Source: DASQFY01 sp036397815 (GTDB lineage Bacteria; Chloroflexota; Limnocylindria; QHBO01). From it: 64,000 nucleotides of DNA. Below the pieces are notes generated by a model. The model saw only the letters and a list, made by a program, of their open reading frames with translations, ran no database searches and was not told the DNA's origin. Below are positions 52,013 to 60,470 of this stretch, piece after piece. Positions within the stretch are counted from its first letter, which is position 1. Each line of letters starts with the position of its first letter. The DNA lies in contig DASWIE010000083.1 of NCBI GenBank assembly GCA_036397815.1, forward strand, positions 31,977-95,976, in the 5' to 3' direction. Both the position numbers and the translations under genes were made by a program.

Positions 52013-52930
52013 ATGCCTCTCCCCGCCTCTGTCTTGTCGCCCGACGTGGAGACCGTCCTGCAGCTGGCCGCACCGATTGACCTGGCGGCCACGCTGTCGC
52101 CGCTCGCGCACGGACGCGGCGACCCGACGATACGGTTCGCGGCCGACGGCATCTGGCGCGCCACCCGCACGCCGGCTGGAGCCGCGACAGTGCGGCTGCA
52201 GCCGACGCCGGGCGGCGTCCGCGCCGCGGCCTGGGGTCCCGGCGCGCAGCGCGTCATGGCCGAGCTGCCCGATCTGGTCGGCGCCACCGACGACCCGTCG
52301 GCGCTCGAGCCGCGCCACCGCGTCATCGCCGACCTGGTGCACCGCCTTCCCGGGCTGCGTCTGACGCGCTCGAACGGCCCGTTCGAGGCACTCCTGCCGG
52401 CGATCTGCGAGCAGAAGGTGACCGGCATCGAGGCCCGCGCCGCCTTCCGTGCCATCGTGCGCCGCCACGGCGAGCCAGCGCCGGGACCGGGAGGCCTGCG
52501 CATTGCGCCGGAGCCATCGGTCCTCGCCGGACTCCCCTACTTCGCGTACCACCCGTTCGGGCTGGAACGACGCCGCGCCGACATCATTCGGCGCGCCGCG
52601 CAGCTTGGAGCCCGGCTCGAGGACTGCGCGCCGGCGCAGGCCAACCGCCTGCTCGCGTCGGTGCCGGGCATCGGCCCCTGGACGATCGCGGAGGTCGGGC
52701 GGGTGGCCTTCGGAGAACCCGACGCGGTCAGCGTTGGCGACTATCACCTGCCCAACCTGGTCGCCTGGGCGCTCGCCGGCGAGCCACGTGCCGACGACGC
52801 TCGGATGCTCGAGCTGCTCGAGCCATACCGCGGTCAGCGGGGCCGGGTCCAGCTCCTGCTGGAGGCGTCAGGAATCCAGCCCCCGCGCTACGGCCCACGC
52901 ATGACCCCTCGGCACATCGGCACCATCTGA
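52013..52930 (+). CDS. AlkA-like DNA-3-methyladenine glycosylase
   Basis: A 305-residue HhH-GPD superfamily glycosylase that excises alkylated purines. ICEQKVTGIEARAAFRAIVR, the helix-hairpin-helix LLASVPGIGPWTIAEVGRVA and the catalytic Asp in AVSVGDYHLPN are visible. An N-terminal beta-rich region as in AlkA precedes it. The start ATG has the GACCGATG context, 8 nt after the acyltransferase stop. It is convergent with the metallophosphoesterase gene. Confidence 0.9.
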   Translation: MPLPASVLSPDVETVLQLAAPIDLAATLSPLAHGRGDPTIRFAADGIWRATRTPAGAATVRLQPTPGGVRAAAWGPGAQRVMAELPDLVGATDDPSALEPRHRVIADLVHRLPGLRLTRSNGPFEALLPAICEQKVTGIEARAAFRAIVRRHGEPAPGPGGLRIAPEPSVLAGLPYFAYHPFGLERRRADIIRRAAQLGARLEDCAPAQANRLLASVPGIGPWTIAEVGRVAFGEPDAVSVGDYHLPNLVAWALAGEPRADDARMLELLEPYRGQRGRVQLLLEASGIQPPRYGPRMTPRHIGTI

Positions 52931-52964
52931 CCTCGCTGCTCCGCAGCATGTCGGCGGCGGGCTG

Positions 52965-53936
52965 TTACGCGGCCACGAACTGGGCGTCGGCGACCTCGTC
53001 CCCAATGAGACTGACGATCACGCCCTTTAGGACGCCCGTGTTGTAGTCACTCCCCGGGTTGAGGCAGATCGATCGGCCAAGGCGAGCCCTACCACGCGAC
53101 TCATGGATGTGGCCGTGCAGGCCGAGCATCGGCTGATGCCGCTCGATCACTCGGCGGACCGCGTGACTGCCGACAGGGACCATCGCTGCCGACGATCCTC
53201 CGACCAGGGAGAGGTCCGCCCGGATCTCAGGTGCGTCGTCGATCCCGGTACCGAACGGCGGAACGTGCAGGTTGAAGATCGCGGGCCTGCCAGGCTCAAG
53301 CCCTGCAGTGATCTCTTCGATGCGCTCCTCGAGGACGTCTTCCTCGAGCTCACGAGGGCTACGCCAGGGCGTGATATTCGACCATCCGTAGCTCAGCACC
53401 TGATAGGGGCCCAGCTCGATCACCTCGCCCTCTGGGTTGCGAAGGTTATGGCCCGTCGCGAGGAGCTCGCCCACGAACGGCTCGTCATCGTTCCCCGGGA
53501 TCACGAGGCACTCGATCCCGGTATGGGCCAACCGTTCGTCGGCCAGCTCGATCCAGCGACGGATATCGTGCGAGATCACCTCCTGGAAGTGCGTTGCCCG
53601 AAGCGTGGGGTCTCGTTCGAGCGCCGCAATCTCGTCGGGATCCGAGCGAAACGGGTAGAACCCGTTGAACCTGATCTGGCTCTCGATGCGCTCGACCTCC
53701 TTCTCATCGCGCATGACCTCGGTCCGCCCCAGCAGGCGAGCCTCGTAGGATCCGTCCTGTCGCCGCACGACGGGCACGAGCGCCTTCCCGGTGACGTCCC
53801 CGCCGAGGATCAGCGCGTCAACCCCGTAATGGGTGCCGGCGTTGATGAACTTGCGAAAGCACTTCTCCGAGCCATGAAGGTCGGCGACGAAGAAGATCCG
53901 ATAGGGCTTGGACTTCGGACGACGCCAGAAAGGCAT
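52965..53936 (-). CDS. metallophosphoesterase
   Basis: A 323-residue calcineurin-like phosphoesterase. Metal motifs are FFVADLHGSEKCF (DxH), LILGGDVTGK (GD), VIPGNDDEPF (GND), FNLHVPPFG (H) and LGLHGHIHESRG (GHxH). The substrate is unknown; a phosphoprotein, nucleotide or phosphodiester is possible. The start ATG has a CATAAC-like hexamer 6 nt upstream. It lies 19 nt downstream of the APC permease and could also be read with it. Confidence 0.88.
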   Translation of the reverse strand: MPFWRRPKSKPYRIFFVADLHGSEKCFRKFINAGTHYGVDALILGGDVTGKALVPVVRRQDGSYEARLLGRTEVMRDEKEVERIESQIRFNGFYPFRSDPDEIAALERDPTLRATHFQEVISHDIRRWIELADERLAHTGIECLVIPGNDDEPFVGELLATGHNLRNPEGEVIELGPYQVLSYGWSNITPWRSPRELEEDVLEERIEEITAGLEPGRPAIFNLHVPPFGTGIDDAPEIRADLSLVGGSSAAMVPVGSHAVRRVIERHQPMLGLHGHIHESRGRARLGRSICLNPGSDYNTGVLKGVIVSLIGDEVADAQFVAA

Positions 53937-53955
53937 GCTTACGTTATGGCCAAGG

Positions 53956-55599
53956 TCATTCGGGCGGGATCTCCCGGTACGCCAGATCGACATTCACCCC
54001 GCGGGACGCCTGTACCGCGCGAATCACGAAGTAGAGCACCACTCCCACGACCCATACGGCCACGCCGAGTGCGACTCGTTCGGGGTTGCCTGCCAGGCTC
54101 GTCCCCGAGTTCACGTCGCTGAGCAGGACCCCGACGATGCCGAGCATGCCGATGAGGGCGAGCACGCCGACGATCCGCATCACCGGCACGCCTCCCCACC
54201 TCTGGTTGTACGGCGACGCCTCGAACGTTTCTGGCTGGCGTGTCGGGAACATGATCCCGGCGACAGCCACCGCCACGTACGTCCAGGTCAATCCGAGCAG
54301 GCCGACGATGAACGTCAGGTTCTGGTTGAAGCCGACGATCGCCACGCTGATGAGGCTGACGACGGCAATGACGATCATCGCGTTGACGGGCGAGTGGGTC
54401 CGTGCGTTGACCTCGGACGTCCACGTTGGCGCGAGCCTGTCGAACGACCAGGCGAACAGGTTGCGCGAGATCAGGATCATCGTCTGCGGCACGAAGACGA
54501 TGAACAGCAGCAGCATGCCGAAGGTGATGATCGTCCCAACAACGACGTTTCCGGAGGCGATCGCCGCCAGCTCAGTGTAGAGAGGCGCAAAGGTGAATCC
54601 GTACTGGCTGTAGTCCGAGACGGCGAACAGTTGGTTGCCCGTCGCTGCCAGCAGCCCTCCACCAACGGTGGGCAGGAAGGCAAGGATCGACAGCAGGATG
54701 GCCAGCGCCGCGACCACCTGGGCTCCCGGAATCGACAGGAGGGTGCTGCGCCGGCCGGCCTTGATCTCGCCGCCGAAATAGGCTGACTGGAAGATGAAGC
54801 CCAGCGTGTAGTACGGCAGCGTCACCGCCAGCACCGTCGCGCCAAGCGTAACCGCCGCCGGGGCGTAGGCGCTGTCCGCGACCATCGCATCGAAGGCGCC
54901 CGCCGGCGATCCCAGCGCCTGGGTATACGTGTCGAAGTTGCTCTCGAAGGCGCCTGGCGAGGTGGCGAGCAGGATGACGATGGGCAGGGCAACCGCCCCG
55001 AGCCCCCAGATCACAAACGCCCAGCGCTGGAAGCTCATGAACCCGCGGAGCCCGCGGCCGAAGGAAAGCATGGCTGCGGACACGAGCACGATGATCGCGC
55101 CGCTGACCAGGACCCCGGTGGAGGTGAAGAAGAAGTCAGAGAGGCTCAGCAGGTCGGGATTCGAGGTGTAGGCGGCGATGACCCTGAGGGTCGGCCCGAT
55201 CCCATAGAAGCCAAGATAGACAGCGTAGATGCCGATGAAGAACGTCGCCCAGAAGCTGAAGCTCAGGTTGCTGGCAAAACCGATGGCCGGGTGAATCGCA
55301 CGACTGATCCAGGTGTAGTCGCCACCTGACCGAGGGACCGCGGCGCTCAACATCGCGTACAGGACCGCCGTTGGCAGGCACAGCGCGAAGGCGATGACCG
55401 TCGCGAGGTAGAGGTCGGCGCCGAGGTAGAACGCGGTCCCGAACGCGAGCACGAAGGCAGTCGCCAGCGGGACCGATGACCAGATCAGGTTGTAGATCGC
55501 CGCGTCAACCCAAGAGACCTCCCGGACCAGGCCAGTCGCCTGACGGGCGAAGAATCGAGTCGTCCCTGCCTCCGCGGGTGTCTCCATACGATCGACCAT
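53956..55599 (-). CDS. APC superfamily amino acid/polyamine permease
   Basis: A 547-residue secondary transporter with 12 or more TM helices. The start VREVSWVDAAIYNLIWSSVP leads into TM1, and VPRSGGDYTWISRAIHPAIG is the conserved APC loop after TM2. Long loops and a C-terminal soluble tail follow. Amino acids, amines or polyamines are the likely cargo. The start ATG is supported by GGAGAG 8 nt upstream. It lies 15 nt after the Lrp-like regulator gene in the deacetylase operon. Confidence 0.9.
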   Translation of the reverse strand: MVDRMETPAEAGTTRFFARQATGLVREVSWVDAAIYNLIWSSVPLATAFVLAFGTAFYLGADLYLATVIAFALCLPTAVLYAMLSAAVPRSGGDYTWISRAIHPAIGFASNLSFSFWATFFIGIYAVYLGFYGIGPTLRVIAAYTSNPDLLSLSDFFFTSTGVLVSGAIIVLVSAAMLSFGRGLRGFMSFQRWAFVIWGLGAVALPIVILLATSPGAFESNFDTYTQALGSPAGAFDAMVADSAYAPAAVTLGATVLAVTLPYYTLGFIFQSAYFGGEIKAGRRSTLLSIPGAQVVAALAILLSILAFLPTVGGGLLAATGNQLFAVSDYSQYGFTFAPLYTELAAIASGNVVVGTIITFGMLLLFIVFVPQTMILISRNLFAWSFDRLAPTWTSEVNARTHSPVNAMIVIAVVSLISVAIVGFNQNLTFIVGLLGLTWTYVAVAVAGIMFPTRQPETFEASPYNQRWGGVPVMRIVGVLALIGMLGIVGVLLSDVNSGTSLAGNPERVALGVAVWVVGVVLYFVIRAVQASRGVNVDLAYREIPPE

Positions 55600-55614
55600 G
55601 CTGCTCTCTCCTTC

Positions 55615-56187
55615 CTACCGGCTCGAAGCCGATGATGTGGCTTGTCGCTCTCGGGTCGAATCGGCGCGGACCCGCGAGCGCCCCGCTTTGCCGTCCCCCT
55701 CGACGCGATCCCACGGCTCGGGCATCTTCCAGTCGTAGTTGATCTTCCCGGTTCGAAGGACGTGGAAGGTCTCGGTCGAGACGATGCCGCCGAGCATCGG
55801 CACGTCCTCCTCGATGAACCGGAACAGCTGCTCATCATCGCGGAACAGGAGCTCGACGAGCAGGTCGTAGCGACCGGTCGTGTAGCCGAGGTAGACGACA
55901 TCGTCGCGCTCCCCGAGGGCGTCGCCCACCGCCCGCAGCCTCCCCGTCTCGGTTCGGACCCCGATCAGCACGTCAGTCGCGTAGCCGGTCTTGCGAGGGT
56001 TAAGGACGGCCACGACCTTGATGATGTCGTCCTGGACCAGTCGGTCGATGCGCTTGCGCACCGTCGGCTCCGAGACGCCGATGAGCCGCGCGATCTGCGC
56101 GTTTGGCGTGCGTCCCTGCTGCTGGAGGAGCTCGACGATCGCCAGGTCGATCGGGTCGAGGTCGTCGAGGACTCGTCCTTCGCTCAC
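55615..56187 (-). CDS. Lrp/AsnC family transcriptional regulator
   Basis: A 190-residue feast/famine regulator. The N-terminal winged HTH is LDPIDLAIVELLQQQGRTPN then IARLIGVSEPTVRKRIDRL, and the RAM ligand-binding domain has VVYLGYTTGRYDLLVELLFR. The C-terminal tail after residue ~155 is basic. The GTG start (56187) overlaps the deacetylase stop (GTGA). It probably senses an amino acid or amine and regulates the divergent promoter region at 57297-57419. Confidence 0.92.
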   Translation of the reverse strand: MSEGRVLDDLDPIDLAIVELLQQQGRTPNAQIARLIGVSEPTVRKRIDRLVQDDIIKVVAVLNPRKTGYATDVLIGVRTETGRLRAVGDALGERDDVVYLGYTTGRYDLLVELLFRDDEQLFRFIEEDVPMLGGIVSTETFHVLRTGKINYDWKMPEPWDRVEGDGKAGRSRVRADSTRERQATSSASSR

Positions 56188-57296
56188 GAGGTCACCGCCG
56201 CGGGAGCGGCCGCCGCGAATGCCGCCGGGCGGCCCTCTGCCCCAAGCAGCCACTCGTAGGCATTTCGCCCCAGGGACGGGAGGTGATACCCGCCCTCCTG
56301 GATAATGACGAGCGGTAGGCCGGCTTCGGCCACGCGCCGCCCGGCTTCGTGATAGACAGGGGTCGTGAGCGCGAAATTGCCAATCGGGTCCTGACCATAC
56401 GTGTCGAGACCGAGGCTGACCACGACGATCCCCGCGCGGAACTCGGCGACGCGCTCGATCGCGCGGTCCACGGCGGCGAGATAGGCGGCGTCATCGGTGC
56501 CGGCGGGAAGGGGCTGGTTGAACGTGGCATCACGACCGTCGCCCGACCCGGTCTCCGAGGCGTACCCGGCGAAGTACGGGAAGGTGTTCGTCGGGTCCGC
56601 ATGGATGCTCGCATACAGCACGTCTCCCCGGTCGTAGAAGATCTGCTGCGTTCCATTGCCATGGTGGAAGTCGAGGTCGAGGACCGCCACCCGCGTCCCG
56701 CCGCGCCCCGTGATCCAGTTGGCCGCGATGGCTGCCTGATTCAAGTAGCAGTAGCCGCCGTACATATCCCGGGCGGCGTGATGGCCCGGCGGGCGCGCCA
56801 GCGCGTAGGCAGCCCGCTCGCCAGCCAGCACGAGTTCGGCGGCGGTGAGGGCGGCATCGCAGGCCGTCCGGGTTGCCTCCCAGGTGCCCGCGACGATTGG
56901 CGTCGCCGTGTCGAAGCAGTAGAAACCGGACTGGCCACATGGCGAATCGGGGACCACCACTGCCTCCATGCCGGTACGGAGGCTCGGGTGCAGGAAGGTG
57001 TCGGGCACGATGGCCTCGGTCGCCATGCCGCGGGTGCGCCAAACCGGCCAGGCTGACTCGAGGAAGCGCACGAGGCCCTCGCCATGGACCGCGAGGATCG
57101 GCTCGAGACCGTGCTCGACGGGCGCCTCAAAGCTGAACGTCCCGTCGGCTTCGAGCACGGAGCGGATGGCCTCAACGCGCTGACCCACCTCGAAGGCGCC
57201 CACCCGGCGGCCGGCGGTCACCTCGAAATCGGGGTCATGAAGCTGATGCTTGGCCGAGTACACGACTCGCACGAAGGCGGTGAGCTCCAATGACAC
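56184..57296 (-). CDS. histone deacetylase-like (acetylpolyamine amidohydrolase-type) deacetylase
   Basis: A 370-residue zinc deacetylase of the arginase/deacetylase fold. Residues include the PPGHHAARDMYGG motif (H172, H173), VAVLDLDFHHGNGT (zinc ligands D209 and H211) and SLGLDTYGQDPIGNF (third ligand Asp). The loop GFYCFDTATPIVAGTWEATR is characteristic of bacterial acetylpolyamine amidohydrolases. It removes acetyl groups from acetylated polyamines or related amines. The start is GTG 57296; GTG 57272 (VRVVYSAKHQ), closer to the family N-terminus, is the alternative. First gene of the operon with Lrp and APC permease. Confidence 0.9.
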   Translation of the reverse strand: MSLELTAFVRVVYSAKHQLHDPDFEVTAGRRVGAFEVGQRVEAIRSVLEADGTFSFEAPVEHGLEPILAVHGEGLVRFLESAWPVWRTRGMATEAIVPDTFLHPSLRTGMEAVVVPDSPCGQSGFYCFDTATPIVAGTWEATRTACDAALTAAELVLAGERAAYALARPPGHHAARDMYGGYCYLNQAAIAANWITGRGGTRVAVLDLDFHHGNGTQQIFYDRGDVLYASIHADPTNTFPYFAGYASETGSGDGRDATFNQPLPAGTDDAAYLAAVDRAIERVAEFRAGIVVVSLGLDTYGQDPIGNFALTTPVYHEAGRRVAEAGLPLVIIQEGGYHLPSLGRNAYEWLLGAEGRPAAFAAAAPAAVTS

Positions 57297-57308
57297 GTTC
57301 CGTCTCGA

Positions 57309-57337
57309 AACGTAGCCAAGAATTCAGAAAACGTCAA
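57309..57337 (-). promoter_or_regulatory. promoter of the deacetylase operon
   Basis: Minus-strand -35 TTGACG (57332-57337), 17-bp spacer and -10 TACGTT (57309-57314). Expected transcription start about 10 nt before the GTG at 57296. Confidence 0.65.
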
Positions 57338-57344
57338 GCGCGAC

Positions 57345-57373
57345 TTGCCGGTCGACAGATCGTGTAGTAGTTT
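57345..57373 (+). promoter_or_regulatory. promoter of the M24/ureohydrolase operon
   Basis: -35 TTGCCG (57345-57350), 17-bp spacer and -10 TAGTTT (57368-57373), back to back with the divergent promoter. The leader of about 40 nt ends in GGAGGAAGCC before the ATG at 57420. The Lrp-type regulator probably acts here. Confidence 0.65.
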
Positions 57374-57419
57374 GCGGCTGCCGCTTCTGGAAGAGGGAAA
57401 CCGACAGCTGGAGGAAGCC

Positions 57420-58646
57420 ATGGGCCTGCCGTTTGACGTCGCGCATCAACCGCAGATCCCCGCGGCCGAGTTCCCCGAGCGCCGCGCAAAGGCCGCTGCC
57501 CTGGCCCGGGAGCTGGGCTACCGCGGCCTCATCGTGTGGTCCCGCGGTGGCGCCACCTATGACAACTTCGGGGATGTGCTCTACCTCACTAATCACTACG
57601 GCCCCTTCCCGTGGATCAATGACAAGCCGCCGCTGTGGACCGGACGCAGCCACTCCGCCGTGATCCTGACCGCAGACGGCGCGTCCGAGCTCTGCGTCGA
57701 CATCCCCGACTGGCGAACGGATCTCGTCAGCGCCGATGCTGTCCACGTCGACCGCAACCTCTATCGCGGGGTGGCAGATTCCGCGCGGCGGCACGGGTTC
57801 GGAGAGGGCGAGGTCGGGGTCGTGGGTCTCGAGGCGATGCCGGCTTCGGCGTACCGATACCTGGCGAATGAGCTCTCCGGGGCCGACCTGCGCGATGCCG
57901 ATGATCTGGTCATGGGACTTCGCATGGCGAAGTCCGACGCGGAGATCGACATGCTTCGCTACGCCGCCAAAGTGGGCTCGGCGATCACCCGCGCCATGAT
58001 GGAGCAGGCCGTGATCGGCAACGACGACGGCGACCTGGCGGCCTCCGCGTTCAGCCTCGGGGCGCGGATCCCGGGTGTGGCCCAGTGGGACGTGCCACTC
58101 GCGTCCGGTGCCTGCTCCGGCCACTTCCAGTATGCGCGCCTGCCGAGCTGGGATGCCGCTACGCCATACCGGGCCGGCGACATCGTTCATCCCGACAACT
58201 ATGGCTATGTGAACGGCTACATCTACGATATCGTGCGGACGCGCGTGGTCGGCGATCGGCCGGAGGACTGGCAAGAGGAGATCATCGAGGGCGCGGCGGG
58301 GTGCGTCCGCGCCGTCATCGGTGCCATGAAGCCCGGCATCACCGCGGGAGAGCTGTTCGACGTGGGAAAGGAGTTCCTCGTTTCGAACCGGTTCACCGAC
58401 GAAGTCGCGTTCAACACCAGCTTCCCGTGCTTCGGCCACGGTGATGGGCACGCCTTCGACGATCCCTGGCTTGCCCGGAACACGCCGGACGAGAGTGTGC
58501 CCGTCATGGCGGGCAGCGTCTGGTCGATCGAGATCCAGGTTGGTCGCAACGGGCAAGCCGCAGGCTTCGAGGACATGGTGGTGGTCAACCGCAACGGCAG
58601 CGTCGAGATCCTCACCGAGGACCTGCCGATCCGCTGGGGTTGGTGA
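57420..58646 (+). CDS. M24 family metallohydrolase (Xaa-Pro peptidase / creatinase / ectoine hydrolase family)
   Basis: A 408-residue two-domain pita-bread enzyme. The N-terminal creatinase domain spans residues ~15-170. The catalytic domain keeps all five metal ligands of metallo-M24 enzymes: D259 (IVHPDNYG), D270 (YIYDIVRT), H340 (FGHGDGH), E371 (WSIEIQV) and E384 (GFEDMVVV). True creatinases lack these ligands, so a metal-dependent C-N hydrolysis of a dipeptide-like or cyclic amidine substrate (as in DoeA) is more likely. The start ATG is set by GGAGGAAGCC. First gene of the plus-strand operon. Confidence 0.88.
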   Translation: MGLPFDVAHQPQIPAAEFPERRAKAAALARELGYRGLIVWSRGGATYDNFGDVLYLTNHYGPFPWINDKPPLWTGRSHSAVILTADGASELCVDIPDWRTDLVSADAVHVDRNLYRGVADSARRHGFGEGEVGVVGLEAMPASAYRYLANELSGADLRDADDLVMGLRMAKSDAEIDMLRYAAKVGSAITRAMMEQAVIGNDDGDLAASAFSLGARIPGVAQWDVPLASGACSGHFQYARLPSWDAATPYRAGDIVHPDNYGYVNGYIYDIVRTRVVGDRPEDWQEEIIEGAAGCVRAVIGAMKPGITAGELFDVGKEFLVSNRFTDEVAFNTSFPCFGHGDGHAFDDPWLARNTPDESVPVMAGSVWSIEIQVGRNGQAAGFEDMVVVNRNGSVEILTEDLPIRWGW

Positions 58647-58656
58647 GGAGACTCCC

Positions 58657-59664
58657 ATGCCTGACCGCAAGCCGTATGCGCTGGGACCGGAGGGCTGGGA
58701 AGGCCCGGGGCTCCCGCAGTCGAACCTTCCCTCATTCATGGGTGCACCCTGGATACCGTGCCGCACGGAGACCCTGCAGGAAATGGGGGCGAAGGTCGCG
58801 TTCCTGGGGGTGCCGTACGACCAGGCGACGGTCTACCGATCCGGATCGAGCCACGCTCCGCGCGCGCTGCGCTACGTGAGCGAGATGTTCCTGCCGTACC
58901 TCGGCGACTTCGACGTCAACGTCTTCGACGAATTCCACATCGCAGACGTGGGGGACGTCCCCATGATCCCCGCGGACGCCGAGCGTTCGCGGTCGTACAT
59001 CGAGCGGTACGTTGACCAGATCCTCGCCGCAGGCGCCATGCCGATCTGCATTGGGGGCGATCATTCCATCCCCATTCCGATCGGGGCAGCCCTGTCGCGG
59101 CGCGTCAGCGGCAAGCTCGGCTACATCCATTTCGATGCGCACATCGACTGCCAGCCCAACTTCGCGGGGGAACGGTTCACGAACTGGTCTCATGTCGCGC
59201 GGATGATCGAGCTACCCAACGTCGACCCCCGCAACGTGGCGATCGTCGGAGCCCGTGGGGCGCTCAACCCGCCCGAGCAATGGGACTTTGTCGACGAGCA
59301 CGGGATCCGGGTGTACCGCATGAACGAGATCGAGGAGCGAGGGATCGAGGAGGTCGCCCGCGAGGCGCTCGACCTCGTGACCGACGGCACCGAGACGTTC
59401 TACTGCAGCCTGGACAGCGACGTGGTCGACGCCTCGGCCATGCCCGGCACCGATGCGCCCGAGCCCGGCGGCTTGACCGCACGCGAGATGCTGCGTGCGT
59501 GCGAACTGATCGGCGCCCGCAAACCGGCGGTGGTTGACATCGTGGAGCTCATTCCGGCCTATGACCATCCGGCGATGATCTCGCTGCGCCTGGCCGGCTA
59601 CATGATCATGCACCTCCTGGGCGGCATGGCGACCGGCGGAGAGCGGGTTCGACGACGAGCGTGA
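58657..59664 (+). CDS. agmatinase/ureohydrolase family enzyme
   Basis: A 335-residue dimanganese ureohydrolase. Metal motifs are IGGDHSIPIP (H136), IHFDAHIDCQP (D160, H162, D164) and SLDSDVVDASAMPGTDAPEPGG (D253, D255), all intact. It releases urea from a guanidino substrate; agmatine, guanidinobutyrate and similar compounds are possible, and the substrate loop after the DAHID motif (FAGERFTNWSHVARM) is not the classical agmatinase form. The ATG is preceded by GAGGAG. Its stop overlaps the next gene (GTGA). Confidence 0.9.
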   Translation: MPDRKPYALGPEGWEGPGLPQSNLPSFMGAPWIPCRTETLQEMGAKVAFLGVPYDQATVYRSGSSHAPRALRYVSEMFLPYLGDFDVNVFDEFHIADVGDVPMIPADAERSRSYIERYVDQILAAGAMPICIGGDHSIPIPIGAALSRRVSGKLGYIHFDAHIDCQPNFAGERFTNWSHVARMIELPNVDPRNVAIVGARGALNPPEQWDFVDEHGIRVYRMNEIEERGIEEVAREALDLVTDGTETFYCSLDSDVVDASAMPGTDAPEPGGLTAREMLRACELIGARKPAVVDIVELIPAYDHPAMISLRLAGYMIMHLLGGMATGGERVRRRA

Positions 59665-60470
59665 CGGACGATCGGCAGGTCACCGGTCGATCTCGGACAG
59701 AGGCGGACCCACTGGTCGAGGCGCTGCGCCTCGTTCAGCTCGCCCGAGGCGACAGACACGAGGTCAGGCTCATGGGCGGGCTCGCCTTTCACGCCCTGTG
59801 CCCCGACTGGAAGGCCCCGGTCGAACGCGAGCGGCGCGACATCGATCTCGCCACGCGAGGTCGGGACGGCGGCTCGCTGGCCGCGCTGATGTCCGCGGAG
59901 GGATACGTTCCCGACCAGCATTACAACACGCTGTACGGACACAAGCAGCTCTATTTCGTCGATCCAGAACGGAACCGACCCGTGGACATCCTCATCGACC
60001 GGCTGGAGATGTGCCATCGGTTCGACTTCGGTGACAGGCTCTCGATCTGCGATGTAACCCTGCCGCCTGCCGACCTGCTGCTCACCAAGCTGCAGATCGT
60101 CACGATCAATCGCAAGGACATGCTCGACGTGCTCGCGCTTCTTGCCGAGTACCCGCTGTCTGGAGACGATGCTGCCTGCTCCGCGATCTCACTGCGCCGT
60201 ATCACGGACCTGACGTCGAGCGACTGGGGCTGGTGGCGAACGACGACCGGCAACCTCGACCAACTCAACGCCTTCGTGTCACAAGAGCTCAGGCCAAACG
60301 ATCTCGACTTCCGTCGGCCTGCGCAATTCGACCCCGCGGCGCAGTTGGTGGAACTGCGGACGGCGATCGATGCCGCGCCCAAATCCATGCGGTGGAGGTT
60401 GCGAGCACAAGTGGGCGATCGGATCGCATGGTACGAACAGCCTGAGGAGATCCCGCACGGCCAGCCATGA
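59661..60470 (+). CDS. nucleotidyltransferase-fold protein of unknown role
   Basis: A 269-residue protein. HEVRLMGGLAFHALCP followed by RERRDIDLATRGRDG matches the minimal nucleotidyltransferase core (GG/GS, then a D-x-D pair on the next strand), as in AbiEii-type and aminoglycoside nucleotidyltransferases. The rest includes PPADLLLTKLQIVTINRKDM and a Trp-rich C-terminal part. It is embedded by 4-bp overlaps on both sides between the ureohydrolase and the amidase, so co-translation is intended. No AbiEi-like antitoxin partner is present. Confidence 0.75.
   Translation: MTDDRQVTGRSRTEADPLVEALRLVQLARGDRHEVRLMGGLAFHALCPDWKAPVERERRDIDLATRGRDGGSLAALMSAEGYVPDQHYNTLYGHKQLYFVDPERNRPVDILIDRLEMCHRFDFGDRLSICDVTLPPADLLLTKLQIVTINRKDMLDVLALLAEYPLSGDDAACSAISLRRITDLTSSDWGWWRTTTGNLDQLNAFVSQELRPNDLDFRRPAQFDPAAQLVELRTAIDAAPKSMRWRLRAQVGDRIAWYEQPEEIPHGQP

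Noticed and set aside
59661..60470. An AbiE-type toxin-antitoxin system
   Set aside because: There is no AbiEi-like HTH antitoxin gene; both neighbours are metabolic enzymes and overlap it.
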